A DNA stretch of 64,000 bases from Pedobacter sp. KBS0701 (GTDB lineage Bacteria > Bacteroidota > Bacteroidia > Sphingobacteriales > Sphingobacteriaceae). Below, piece after piece: positions 24,387 to 33,665 of this stretch (the first letter of the stretch is position 1; the number at the start of each line of letters is the position of its first letter). The DNA is taken from the NCBI RefSeq assembly GCF_005938645.2, contig NZ_CP042171.1, positions 5,332,001-5,396,000 of the forward strand, given 5' to 3'. Both the position numbers and the translations under genes were made by a program. The notes beneath the pieces are model-generated. The model was not told the origin of the DNA and did no database searches. It worked only from the letters and a program-made list of their open reading frames with translations.

Positions 24387-25769
24387 ATGAAGTTAACGTT
24401 TTGGGGCGCAGCACAACAAGTAACAGGCAGTATGCACCTGCTCGAAATTGGGCATTATAAAATATTGATAGATTGTGGATTAGATTACGAGAAGGAAACC
24501 TACCAGGAAGAAAACCAACAATTCCCCTTCGATCCGGCAAGTATAAACCTGGTAATTTTAACTCACGCGCATATTGATCATTCTGGTAATCTGCCCACAT
24601 TGGTTCGACTGGGTTTTGACGGCCAGGTGCTTTGTACACCACCAACCGCCGATCTTACTTCGATATTGCTGTTCGATTCTGTTGAGCTTTTTTTAAGAAA
24701 AGCCGGCAGAAAACCACGTACTAAACGCGGTAACTTCAGCGGACCAAAACCATTGTACCTGCACAAGCACGTAATGGACACGATCGATCGTTTTGTAACC
24801 ATTGCTTTCAACAAACCTTTCAAAATTAATGGCGATATCAGCTTAACTTTTGTCCCTGTTGGTCATTTGCTGGGTGCTGCAGCAGCCATTTTAACCATAA
24901 ATGATCAGGGTGCAGAGAAAAAAATAGCTTTTACCGGCGATATCGGCAGAGAAAATTACCCGGTTTTAGTTAACCCAGAACCACTGCCAGAAGTAGACTA
25001 TATAGTAAGCGAAGCAACTTATGGAGGCAGAATGCATACCAAAGACCAAACGCTTGAAGACCGCCTGGTTCAGGAGATTACCGAAGCCTGTATCAAAAGT
25101 CCTGGACGATTGATTATTCCGGCATTTAGTATTGGCCGTACACAATCGCTGGTATTTGCCTTAAACCAGATATTTACCAAAAAACTGTTGCCCCCCATTC
25201 AGATTTTTGTAGATAGCCCTATGGCCATTCAAGCGACCGAAGTTTACCGTAAACACCATAACCTGGTAAATCAGGAAGCGAAAGATTTTTACCAGACTAT
25301 GGGTGATGAGTTTGAATTTGAGCATCTGGCTTACGTTCAAACCATGAAAGAAAGTAAAGATGTTTCTAATTATTTCGATCCCTGTATCATTATTTCCTCT
25401 GCCGGCATGTTAGAGGGTGGAAGGATCCAGGATCACCTGTATTATAATATTCAGAACTATTATTGCACCATCCTTTTTATTGGTTACTGTGCAAAAGGGA
25501 CCCTTGGATACAAGTTATTAAGCGGAGCACCTATTGTTCGCATTAAAGACCGCGAAATGATGGTTTACGCCACCATCCGTAAAACTGACCTCTTAAGCGG
25601 CCACGGCGATCATAACGATTTAGTGAAAACAATTAAACAAACCGGTCAGCCTAAAAAAGTTTTCCTGGTGCACGGCGAGGATAAAAGCCTGCAAAGTTTA
25701 TCACAGGCATTGCAGGAAGATGGCTTTAATGTGGCGGTACCTGAAAGGGGAGAGGTTTTTGAACTTTAG
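24387..25769 (+). CDS. Beta-CASP metallo-hydrolase (RNA-processing exonuclease family)
   Basis: A 460-residue metallo-beta-lactamase-fold protein. HAHIDHSG (about residues 59-66) is the HxHxDH zinc motif. The beta-CASP part carries SEATYGGR, FSIGRTQSLVFAL, SPMAIQATEVYR and SSAGMLEGGR, and the late VHGE motif with SGHGDHNDL supplies the final ligands. The plan is that of the Ysh1/CPSF73-type bacterial RNA exonucleases. It probably cuts or trims RNA in the cytoplasm. It is monocistronic. Confidence 0.9.
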   Translation: MKLTFWGAAQQVTGSMHLLEIGHYKILIDCGLDYEKETYQEENQQFPFDPASINLVILTHAHIDHSGNLPTLVRLGFDGQVLCTPPTADLTSILLFDSVELFLRKAGRKPRTKRGNFSGPKPLYLHKHVMDTIDRFVTIAFNKPFKINGDISLTFVPVGHLLGAAAAILTINDQGAEKKIAFTGDIGRENYPVLVNPEPLPEVDYIVSEATYGGRMHTKDQTLEDRLVQEITEACIKSPGRLIIPAFSIGRTQSLVFALNQIFTKKLLPPIQIFVDSPMAIQATEVYRKHHNLVNQEAKDFYQTMGDEFEFEHLAYVQTMKESKDVSNYFDPCIIISSAGMLEGGRIQDHLYYNIQNYYCTILFIGYCAKGTLGYKLLSGAPIVRIKDREMMVYATIRKTDLLSGHGDHNDLVKTIKQTGQPKKVFLVHGEDKSLQSLSQALQEDGFNVAVPERGEVFEL

Positions 25770-25901
25770 TTCAATCGGTCGTCGTGTTAATAGTCCATGG
25801 TCCTTTGGCTCATAGTTGATGGCCATTGCGGCTAAAAAACCATGGCCAATGAACTATCAACCAAAAAAAGATTCTTCGCTGCGCTCAGAATGACAATAAT
25901 A

Positions 25902-27149
25902 TCACTTCCTTACTTGCCCATTACCCCGTACTACCCATTTATAACTGGTCAGTTCCTCCAAGCCCATTGGTCCGCGGGCATGGAGTTTTTGCGTACTAAT
26001 GCCAATTTCGGCACCAAGACCAAACTGGGCACCATCGGTAAAACCAGTAGAAGCGTTGGCATACACCGCAGCCGCATCTACTTCATTTAAAAATTGGGCA
26101 ATATTGTCTGCATCTTCAGAAATAATGGCTTCGCTATGTTTCGAACTGTAATCGGCAATGTGGTTTAATGCTTCTGCAAAATTCGCTACAACTTTGACCG
26201 CCAGTTTTAACGATAAAAACTCCGTTCCAAAATGTTCTGGTGTGGCTTGGTTTAGTAAGTGAGCAGGATAAGAAGATTTTAATACTCCATAGCTTTTCTC
26301 ATCAGCGTATAATTCTACATTTCCATCAGCCAAAGGAGATAAAAGTGCAGGTAGATCATTCTGTCTATTTTCGTTAATTAACACACAATCTAAAGAATTA
26401 CAAACGCTCACCCTCCTGGTTTTAGCATTAAAAATAATTGCCTTGCCTTTCTCTAAATCACCCGATTCATCAAAATAAGTATGTACAATGCCTGCACCGG
26501 TTTCAATAACCGGGATTTTACTGTTTTCCCGCACGTAATTAATCAACGATTGGCTTCCTCTCGGAATCAATACATCCACAAATCCCCTTGCATTTAATAA
26601 AGCTTCGGTTGCGGCCCTTTCTGCAGGCAGTAAGGTTAAAACATCGCGGTTTATTTTATGATTATCCAACACCCCATGTATTACCTTTGCAATTGCGAGA
26701 TTAGAAAATTCAGCGTCACTTCCACCTTTTAACACGGCAACATTCCCGGTTTTAAAACAAAGCGAAAATACATCGGCAGTAACATTCGGCCGTGCTTCGT
26801 AAATCACACCCACAACACCTAAAGGCACACTAACCTTTTGGATGTGGAGTTGGTTATCCAATATTTTATCAGAAAGGACTTTACCCAATGGACTGTTTAA
26901 GCCTGCAACATTTTTAAGGTCATTAGCAATATCTGCAATACGTGCTGCGCTTAATTTTAACCTGTCGTATTTAGGGTCTTCGATAGGCATTTTAGCTAAA
27001 TCCTTCGCGTTTTCAATAAGAATTTCGGCTGTATTAGCCAATAGAGCTTCTGCCAGATCCTTTAAAACAGTATCTGTTGTTTCTTTGCCCAAACTAATCA
27101 AAGTGCGACTAGCCTGTTTCGCTTTTTCGAAGTATTGTTTGTAATTCAT
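25902..27149 (-). CDS. proA: ProA, gamma-glutamyl phosphate reductase
   Basis: A 415-residue enzyme that reduces gamma-glutamyl phosphate to glutamate semialdehyde with NADPH in proline synthesis. The aldehyde-dehydrogenase fold is clear: the VGVIYEARPNVT line, VLKGGSDAEFSN, LIPRGSQSLINYV, and the catalytic Cys in SVCNSLDC near residue 250. The C-terminal LGAEIGISTQKLHARGPMGL is characteristic. It lies 135 bases downstream of proB on the same strand, an expected pair. Confidence 0.96.
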   Translation of the reverse strand: MNYKQYFEKAKQASRTLISLGKETTDTVLKDLAEALLANTAEILIENAKDLAKMPIEDPKYDRLKLSAARIADIANDLKNVAGLNSPLGKVLSDKILDNQLHIQKVSVPLGVVGVIYEARPNVTADVFSLCFKTGNVAVLKGGSDAEFSNLAIAKVIHGVLDNHKINRDVLTLLPAERAATEALLNARGFVDVLIPRGSQSLINYVRENSKIPVIETGAGIVHTYFDESGDLEKGKAIIFNAKTRRVSVCNSLDCVLINENRQNDLPALLSPLADGNVELYADEKSYGVLKSSYPAHLLNQATPEHFGTEFLSLKLAVKVVANFAEALNHIADYSSKHSEAIISEDADNIAQFLNEVDAAAVYANASTGFTDGAQFGLGAEIGISTQKLHARGPMGLEELTSYKWVVRGNGQVRK

Positions 27150-27284
27150 GTTGTTAATTATTAACCGTAAAGAGCGCTAAGTTTTTCGCAGAGAACACTA
27201 AAGTTAATTGCATATTTACGACCTTGTTTACCCTATCTCTGTGTACCTTCGCGCATCTCTTTGCGTCCTTTGCGGTAAACCCCT
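27150..27284. repeat. proB-proA spacer with a dispersed-repeat-like sequence
   Basis: The spacer contains wording such as CTTTGCGTCCTTTGCGGTAA and ACCTTCGCGCATCTCTTTGCG. A related phrase, CTCTGCGACCTCCGTG, occurs near 24,280. Such CTTTGCGTCC repeats recur between genes in many Bacteroidetes. No gene or clear hairpin seen. Confidence 0.35.
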
Positions 27285-28364
27285 TTAAATAGCCGAGTAA
27301 AAATAATCATAATGCACAAGCGCTTTTTGCTTTTTCAGTCCGATTCTTTCTCTGGCTTTATCAGAACCGTATTCTGCGATACCCAATCCGATCAGGTTAT
27401 GCTGTTCATCAATAATCTTAATAATATCGCCTTTTAAAAAATCCGTCTGGATTTCAATAATTCCCACGGGTAATAAACTGGTGGCTTTACCAGAGGTTAG
27501 TACCGTTTTAGCGCCATCATTTAGTTTGACTATTCCTGTAGCGGCGGTTTCTGAATGAGCAATCCATTTTTTTTTGCCTGACTTGCTTTTCTCGGGAACA
27601 AAGCGTGTATGCACCAGTTCATTGTTCAATAGAGAAGTCAGCACATCATCTTTCGTTCCATTGGCAATATGAACCGTTATACCCAATTTAGCCACTTTTT
27701 GTGCCATGGTCGATTTGGTAATCATTCCACCCCGGCCGAATTGTGATTTTCCGGTTTGTATAAAGGATGCCAGGTTAGCAACCGAACCATTAATTTCCTC
27801 AATAACAGCCGAACCCTCAACTTTCGGATCACCATTATAAATACCATTTACATTCGATAAAATAATCAACGCATCGGCATTTAACATGGAGGCGATTAGC
27901 CCTGCCAGTTCATCATTATCCGTAAACATCAGCTCAGTAACCGAAACTACATCGTTTTCATTCACCACCGGGATTACTTCATTTTGAAGCAAAATCTGCA
28001 GGCAGTTTTTCATGTTCAGATAATGCGCCCGGTCTCGGAAATCTTCTTTCGTAACCAAAACCTGCGCGCATTGTATAGCATGGGCAACAAAGAAATTGGA
28101 GTAGGTATTAATCAGTTTTACCTGACCAATGGCCGCCAATAGCTGTCGGGTAGTTACCGCATCCTGTTTTTCGGATACTTTAATCAAACTTCTGCCCGAT
28201 GCTACCGCACCAGAAGACACCAAAATCACTTCAATACCCTGCTTTTTAATATCCGCCAGTTGATTTACAAGGTGTTCAATCCTCACTTCATCCGGCAAAC
28301 CATTCGCTTGCGTAATTACATTCGAACCAACCTTAACAACTATCTTTTTGTATTCTAATTTCAT
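27285..28364 (-). CDS. proB: ProB, glutamate 5-kinase with PUA domain
   Basis: A 359-residue kinase catalysing the first committed step of proline synthesis. The amino-acid-kinase domain (VVKVGSNVIT, LVSSGAVASG, NENDVVSVTEL, FTDNDELAGLIA, GRGGMITK) covers about residues 1-255. A C-terminal PUA domain (about 275-350) holds TSLLPVGIIEIQTDFLKGDII. Full length for the two-domain type. First gene of the proBA pair, preceded by a long non-coding stretch. Confidence 0.96.
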   Translation of the reverse strand: MKLEYKKIVVKVGSNVITQANGLPDEVRIEHLVNQLADIKKQGIEVILVSSGAVASGRSLIKVSEKQDAVTTRQLLAAIGQVKLINTYSNFFVAHAIQCAQVLVTKEDFRDRAHYLNMKNCLQILLQNEVIPVVNENDVVSVTELMFTDNDELAGLIASMLNADALIILSNVNGIYNGDPKVEGSAVIEEINGSVANLASFIQTGKSQFGRGGMITKSTMAQKVAKLGITVHIANGTKDDVLTSLLNNELVHTRFVPEKSKSGKKKWIAHSETAATGIVKLNDGAKTVLTSGKATSLLPVGIIEIQTDFLKGDIIKIIDEQHNLIGLGIAEYGSDKARERIGLKKQKALVHYDYFYSAI

Positions 28365-28771
28365 TATGATTTCAAACCGTTTGGATGTGGCAATTTACCA
28401 TCAATTTTTCTAATTCAGATGATTATCTATAGGCTTGATGGATTTTTGCTAAAATGGAAATGAGTTTGGGGTTGAGCGTTTGGGGTCTATTAACCGATTT
28501 AAACAATTAACCAGTTAACAATCGCCCACTAATGAGCAAGTTACAAATGAACTATTTTTTAAGTCCGAAGTCTGAGGACCGAGGTCAGAAGTGTTAGTTG
28601 CCTACAACAATTAACCGATTAACCCTCTACAACAATTTGAAGGTAACAATCTAACCATTCAATAATTAAACAATTTCTTTTACAATTAACCATCACGCCA
28701 CTAATCAACCAATGGCTAATGAACTATTGAACTAAATTATTAAATTGCAATTGAACCGAAATCAAACCGCT
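28365..28771. other. Non-coding stretch with degenerate short-word repeats
   Basis: No gene is seen. The sequence repeats short words (AATTAACC, GATTAACC, CAATTTAACC-like) and one phrase, AAGTCCGAAGTCTGAGGACCGAGGTC. Similar phrases recur at 34,270-34,306 and 42,866-42,898. The upstream controls of proB and of the peptidase gene must lie here, but I cannot place them. Confidence 0.5.
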
Positions 28772-30922
28772 ATGAAACGTATCTTACCCAGCCTTATATT
28801 GCTCAGTGCAATTACGGCCTGTAATCAACCTCAAAAGAAAGAAATGAAAGCAATAAAGTGGCCTGATGTAAAGGCGCCCATAGCGGAAATTATTCCGCAC
28901 CAAAGAGTTATACACGGCGATACCGTAGTAGATAATTATTATTGGATGATCGATTACTTTAAAAAAGGTCCTGACAGCACAAAGGTTGTCGATTATTTAA
29001 AAGCCGAAAATACGTATCTCAACACAATGATGAAAAGCACAGATCAATTTCAGGCGGATCTGTTTAAGGAAATGAAAGGTCGGATCAAAGAAAAAGACGA
29101 ATCGGTTCCTGTTTTTAGAAATGGCTACTACTATTATTCACGGACAGAGGATGGACAGCAATATTTTAAATACTGCCGTAAAAAAGGAAGTTTATCTGCA
29201 GCGGAAGAAATCTTGCTGGATGTAGATCAACTGGCAAAAGGCCATTCCTATTACAGCGCCAGCGGATTTAGCGTTAGTCCCGATAATAAACTTTTAGCTT
29301 TTGGTGTCGATCAGGTTTCGCGCCGTCAGTATACCATTAACATTAAAAATTTAGAAACTGGCGAAATTTTAAAAGATGCCATTATCAATACCGAAGGTGG
29401 GGTGGCATGGGCCAATGATAATAAAACGTTCTTTTACACGTCAAAAAATCCGGTTACGCTACTAAGCGAAAAAATCAAAAAACATATACTCGGCGCAGAT
29501 GCCAAAACAGATGCGGTAGTTTACGATGAGAAAGATAATACCAACTATATCGGTGTAGGCAAATCAAAAAACGGAAAGTATATTTTTATCGCCTCACAGG
29601 GAACGCTCACCTCAGAATATAAAATAGTCGATGCCGACCACCCGGAAAGCCCCTTTAAAGTTTTTGCAGCCCGATCAAAAGACGTATTATATGATGTAAT
29701 GCCTGTTGATGACAAATTTTTGATCTTAACCAACTGGAACGCTAAGAATTTCCGTTTAATGGAATGTCAGCTGGATAAAACCGAAAAAGAAAACTGGAAA
29801 GAAGTGATTCCGCACCGTGCCGATGTGTTATTGGAAAGTGCTGAAGAATTTAAAGATTTTACTGTTTTATCAGAGCGTAAAAACGGATTAACCGAGCTAC
29901 GAGTACTCAAAAAAGACAAAAGCGATTATTATATTAAATTTGACGAACCTGTTTATGACGCTGGCGTAGGGGCTAACCCCGAATATAACAGTACAACCTT
30001 ACGTTATTCATATACCTCATTAACTACTCCAAACTCTACCTATGATTACGATCTGGTAAAAAAAGACCAGAAACTAATGAAACAACAGGAGGTTTTGGGT
30101 GGCTATAATCCAAAAGATTATGTTACTGAACGTGTTTTTGCAACGGCGAAAGATGGCACTAAAGTACCAATTGCCCTGGTTTATAAAAAAGGCTTCGAAA
30201 AGAATGGAGAATCGCCTTTGTTACTTTATGGTTATGGCTCTTATGGAGCAAATTCTGATGTTTATTTCTCTTCACCACGTTTAAGCCTGTTGGATCGTGG
30301 TTTTGTATTTGCCATCGCCAATATCCGCGGCGGACAGGAAATGGGCCGCCAATGGTACGAGGATGGAAAACTGATGAAAAAGAAAAATACATTCACCGAT
30401 TTTATTGCAGCAGGGGAATATTTAATTGATCAGAAATATACCTCAAAAGGCCATTTATATGCACATGGTGGCAGTGCCGGCGGTTTATTAATGGGCGCAG
30501 TGGTTAATATCGCGCCTGATTTATGGAATGGTGTGATTGCCGATGTTCCATTTGTAGATGTGGTTAATACCATGCTTGATGAAAGCATTCCGCTTACTAC
30601 AAACGAATTTGATGAATGGGGAAACCCAAAACAAAAAGCAGCTTATGATTACATGAAAAGCTATTCGCCTTACGAAAACGTAGAGAAAAAAGCTTACCCA
30701 AATATGTTAGTTACAACCGGTTTACACGATAGCCAGGTGCAGTATTTTGAGCCGGCAAAATGGGTAGCCAAATTAAGGGCAACCAAAACCGATAAAAATG
30801 TGCTGTTGCTGAAAACCAACATGGAATTTGGCCATGGTGGCGCCTCCGGCCGTTTCGACTATTTAAAAGATGTGGCATTACGCTGGGCCTTTTTATTCTC
30901 GCTGGAGGGAATAACGAAATAA
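28772..30922 (+). CDS. Prolyl oligopeptidase family serine peptidase (S9), lipoprotein
   Basis: A 716-residue peptidase. The signal peptide ends in a lipobox, LSAITAC, so the enzyme is probably membrane-anchored in the periplasm or exported outward. The N-terminal beta-propeller is followed by a hydrolase domain with the nucleophile in HGGSAGGLL (Ser near residue 567), Asp near 652 (HDSQVQYFEPAKW) and His near 687 (FGHGGASGRF). An in-frame start nine codons upstream (28,745) would spoil the signal peptide. It cleaves short proline-containing peptides. Confidence 0.93.
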   Translation: MKRILPSLILLSAITACNQPQKKEMKAIKWPDVKAPIAEIIPHQRVIHGDTVVDNYYWMIDYFKKGPDSTKVVDYLKAENTYLNTMMKSTDQFQADLFKEMKGRIKEKDESVPVFRNGYYYYSRTEDGQQYFKYCRKKGSLSAAEEILLDVDQLAKGHSYYSASGFSVSPDNKLLAFGVDQVSRRQYTINIKNLETGEILKDAIINTEGGVAWANDNKTFFYTSKNPVTLLSEKIKKHILGADAKTDAVVYDEKDNTNYIGVGKSKNGKYIFIASQGTLTSEYKIVDADHPESPFKVFAARSKDVLYDVMPVDDKFLILTNWNAKNFRLMECQLDKTEKENWKEVIPHRADVLLESAEEFKDFTVLSERKNGLTELRVLKKDKSDYYIKFDEPVYDAGVGANPEYNSTTLRYSYTSLTTPNSTYDYDLVKKDQKLMKQQEVLGGYNPKDYVTERVFATAKDGTKVPIALVYKKGFEKNGESPLLLYGYGSYGANSDVYFSSPRLSLLDRGFVFAIANIRGGQEMGRQWYEDGKLMKKKNTFTDFIAAGEYLIDQKYTSKGHLYAHGGSAGGLLMGAVVNIAPDLWNGVIADVPFVDVVNTMLDESIPLTTNEFDEWGNPKQKAAYDYMKSYSPYENVEKKAYPNMLVTTGLHDSQVQYFEPAKWVAKLRATKTDKNVLLLKTNMEFGHGGASGRFDYLKDVALRWAFLFSLEGITK

Positions 30923-30936
30923 TTTTTTTACCCGGC

Positions 30937-31009
30937 TCGTCATTCCCAACTTGATTGGGAATCTTAATGCATAAACGCTTTAGGATTCCCGCTTGCGCGG
31001 GAATGACGA
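30937..31009. repeat. REP-like palindromic element (CGTCATTCCC)
   Basis: Outer arms TCGTCATTCCC (30,937-30,947) and GGGAATGACGA (30,999-31,009) are perfect inverted repeats. Inside are two smaller hairpins, CATTCCCAACTTGATTGGGAAT and ATTCCCGCTTGCGCGGGAAT-like. This resembles the widespread GTCATTCCCGCGCAAGCGGGAATC family of REP/BIME elements. It follows the S9 peptidase gene and may also work as a terminator. Confidence 0.7.
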
Positions 31010-31051
31010 CCATCTTTTTAAAATTTAAATCAAAACCTATTTCACCCCACA

Positions 31052-31504
31052 ATGAACACCAAACTAAAAACACTCCAAATTATTCACCTCGCATTATGCT
31101 CAGGTGTTTTCCTCTTTGCATTGGTAACCATCTTCCTTAACCGCGAAATCATGTTTTTTGATGCCAATCCGCAAACCACTGCACCTTTTAACCCTATATT
31201 TCCAATTATGGGGCTGATTACCATATCAGGAAGCATTTTCTTTTACAGAAATTTAATTTCTAAAATCGATAAATCTGCCTCTGCCGATACGAAGATCAAT
31301 ATGTACCAAAGTGCTTTTATCATCAGTTCGGCACTTTTAGAAGGCGGGGCGCTTTTTAATATCGTTGGCTTTTTTATCACACACAACTCTTTCTTCTTAA
31401 TCTTTGGCCTCGCTAATTTTGTTTTTTTAGTCCTTAAGAGACCAACAAAAGATAAATTGATTTCCGCCTTACAATTGCAATACCCCGATACAGAGGCTTT
31501 GTAA
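31052..31504 (+). CDS. Four-span membrane protein, function unknown
   Basis: A 150-residue protein with four hydrophobic segments (about residues 10-28, 50-68, 87-106, 112-128). The N-terminus is short and cytoplasmic, and the C-terminus hydrophilic. No charged motif suggests a transporter. Proteins of this size and pattern are common uncharacterised inner-membrane proteins in Bacteroidetes. The M16 peptidase follows after 26 bases. Confidence 0.65.
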   Translation: MNTKLKTLQIIHLALCSGVFLFALVTIFLNREIMFFDANPQTTAPFNPIFPIMGLITISGSIFFYRNLISKIDKSASADTKINMYQSAFIISSALLEGGALFNIVGFFITHNSFFLIFGLANFVFLVLKRPTKDKLISALQLQYPDTEAL

Positions 31505-31515
31505 GCAATTAGCCT

Positions 31516-31523
31516 TATCTTTG
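31516..31523 (+). promoter_or_regulatory. -7 element (TATCTTTG) just ahead of the M16 gene
   Basis: TATCTTTG followed by C fits the Bacteroidetes -7 consensus. It ends only seven bases before the ATG at 31,531, so a transcript from it would be leaderless. A TTG lies 14 bases upstream, a short spacing. Confidence 0.4.
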
Positions 31524-31530
31524 CCCCTCA

Positions 31531-32763
31531 ATGGAATACAATGTTCACACCCTGCCAAACGGCATACGCTTATTGCATGTGCCTTCGGCTTCAGCCATAT
31601 CTCACGCTTGCATTATCATCAATACAGGATCACGCGATGAACCTGAAAATAAAGCAGGTTTAGCGCATTTTATCGAACATTTAATTTTTAAGCGGACTGA
31701 AAAACGAAGTACCAACCAAATTTTAAACCGTTTAGAAAGCGTTGGCGCAGATTTAAATGCCTATACTACAAAAGAATATACTTGCGTACATGCGTCTTTT
31801 TTAAATCCCTATCTCGATCGGACATTAGATCTTTTTAACGATATTATGTTCCATTCTACTTTCCCGGAAGAGGAAATGGATAAAGAAAAAAGCGTGATTC
31901 TGGATGAAATTTCATCTTATTTAGATCAGCCCGAAGAAGCCATCAATGATGATTTCGAAGATATGCTTTTCGCCGGGCATGCATTGGGTAATAACATTCT
32001 GGGCACAACAGAATCAGTTCAAAACTTTACACGCGAGGATGTCATCAATTTCAGAAAAGCCAATTACCGCACCAACGAAATCGTGGTGGCCATTTTAGGA
32101 AATTATACTTTAAACAACATTGTAAATAAAGGAAGCAAACATTTTGCTGATGTTGAAGAGAACAATCCGGTTAAAAAAAGGATTAAACCAGGCATACTTC
32201 CGCAGAACAATACCACCATTTACAAACCGATTATGCAGGCACACTGTATTTTGGGTACACAGGCCTATTCTACCTATCAGTCGCAAAAAGTTCCTTTAAT
32301 GCTCCTCAACAATTACTTTGGTGGTAATGGAATGAGCTCGGTTTTAAACTTACAGATCAGGGAAAAATACGGAATTGCCTATACCATCGAATCTAATTTC
32401 TCGCCGTTACACGATACTGGAATTTTTTCCATTTATTTTGGTACAGATAAGGAAAAACAGACCAGGGCACTCTCTTTAATCTTTAAAGAGATCAAAAAAC
32501 TTAAAGAGAAACCTTTAAACGAGTTGCAGCTGCAAAAAGCCAAAAACAAATTTATCGGACAGATTGCTTTAGGAGAAGAAAACAGGATTGGTTTAATCAT
32601 ATCAATGGCCAAAAGCCTGATTGATCATGATAAAATAGATTCGTTGGAGACTGTTTTTGAGAAAATTAATGCCGTTACCACCACACAGATGGTTGATGTT
32701 ACGCATGAAATTTTAGATATTGACAAACTGAATATCTTTACTTTCTGTCCAATAGAGGAATAA
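31531..32763 (+). CDS. M16 family zinc peptidase (processing-peptidase-like)
   Basis: A 410-residue peptidase. HFIEH at about residues 46-50 is the inverted zinc motif HxxEH of family M16, with the third ligand expected in the EKSVILDEISSY stretch around residue 130. The C-terminal half repeats the fold without the motif (LLNNYFGGNGMSSVLNLQIREK). Single-copy cytosolic M16B enzymes cleave peptides. There is no signal peptide. Confidence 0.92.
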   Translation: MEYNVHTLPNGIRLLHVPSASAISHACIIINTGSRDEPENKAGLAHFIEHLIFKRTEKRSTNQILNRLESVGADLNAYTTKEYTCVHASFLNPYLDRTLDLFNDIMFHSTFPEEEMDKEKSVILDEISSYLDQPEEAINDDFEDMLFAGHALGNNILGTTESVQNFTREDVINFRKANYRTNEIVVAILGNYTLNNIVNKGSKHFADVEENNPVKKRIKPGILPQNNTTIYKPIMQAHCILGTQAYSTYQSQKVPLMLLNNYFGGNGMSSVLNLQIREKYGIAYTIESNFSPLHDTGIFSIYFGTDKEKQTRALSLIFKEIKKLKEKPLNELQLQKAKNKFIGQIALGEENRIGLIISMAKSLIDHDKIDSLETVFEKINAVTTTQMVDVTHEILDIDKLNIFTFCPIEE

Positions 32764-32796
32764 TTGTTATTTTTGCAAGTCAAATCTTTCAGTTTG

Positions 32797-32859
32797 TCTT
32801 CCTGAGCCTGTCGAAGGACTTAATGATGAGTCTTCGACAGGCTCAGACTGACACCATTT
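32797..32859. repeat. Dispersed palindrome CCTGAGCCTGTCGAAGG
   Basis: TGAGCCTGTCGAAG (32,803-32,816) and CTTCGACAGGCTCA (32,832-32,845) form a perfect 14-base stem with a 15-base loop. This is the well-known TTCGACAGGCTCAG repeat seen in many bacterial genomes. It sits between the M16 gene and def. Confidence 0.7.
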
Positions 32860-32907
32860 TATAATAATTAAAGAGTTCAGATTCACTTCTGAAAAAAATG
32901 CAATACA

Positions 32908-33468
32908 ATGAAATTACCAATAGTAGCTTACGGAGATCCTGTTTTAAAAAAGGTGGGAACTGATATCGATAAAGATTATCCAGAATTAAAACAATTGATC
33001 AGCGATATGTTCGACACCATGTATTACGCAAACGGTGTAGGGCTTGCTGCACCGCAGATCGGTTTGCCAATCCGTTTGTTTATTGTGGATACTGGCGAAG
33101 ACGAAGACGGTAAACCAGGCTATAAAAAAGTATTCATCAATGCCGAAATTTTAGAAGAAACAGGCGAAGCCTGGAGCTTTAACGAAGGTTGTTTAAGTAT
33201 TCCTGATATCCGAGAAAACATCATGCGTAAACCGAACATCAAGATTACCTATTTCGACGAAAACTGGGTAGAGCATACTGATGATGTTGATGGAATGCCA
33301 GCAAGAGTAATCCAGCATGAATATGACCACATCGAAGGTAAATTATTTACCGATAAAGTAAGTGTATTGCGTAAAACGATGCTTAAAAGTAAACTGGATG
33401 CGATTTCAAAAGGAAATATCAAAACAGATTACAAAATGAAATTTCCGAACAAGAGCAAGAAAAGATAG
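32908..33468 (+). CDS. def: Peptide deformylase
   Basis: A 186-residue metalloenzyme that removes the formyl group from nascent proteins. All three motifs are present: GVGLAAPQIG (about residues 43-52), EGCLSIP (about 93-99) and HEYDH (about 136-140), giving the Cys and two His metal ligands. The C-terminus is basic. Essential housekeeping gene. It is preceded by a dispersed repeat and probably has its own promoter. Confidence 0.97.
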   Translation: MKLPIVAYGDPVLKKVGTDIDKDYPELKQLISDMFDTMYYANGVGLAAPQIGLPIRLFIVDTGEDEDGKPGYKKVFINAEILEETGEAWSFNEGCLSIPDIRENIMRKPNIKITYFDENWVEHTDDVDGMPARVIQHEYDHIEGKLFTDKVSVLRKTMLKSKLDAISKGNIKTDYKMKFPNKSKKR

Positions 33469-33549
33469 GCTTAAATGGAAGATGTAAGAGGGAAAATGGA
33501 AACGTTTTCCCTTTCTTATTGCCACAATCTGGATCAATTTCTCATGCGA

Positions 33550-33598
33550 TTCGTCATCCTGATCCGATAGCTATCGGATTTATTTCAGGGTCTTTTTT
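33550..33598. repeat. Dispersed palindromic element with CCGATAGCTATCGG core
   Basis: The core ATCCGATAG/CTATCGGAT (33,562-33,579) is an 18-base perfect palindrome. It lies within CGTCATCCTGA ... TTTCAGGGTCT, an outer pair of the CATCCTGA/TCAGG repeat type. It follows def and a T-run follows it, so it may also terminate transcription. Confidence 0.55.
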
Positions 33599-33665
33599 GC
33601 TTTAATTATTAAACCCAACACGCACCTTGGTTCGTGTCTCCACGAACCACTGTTTAGTACACAAA

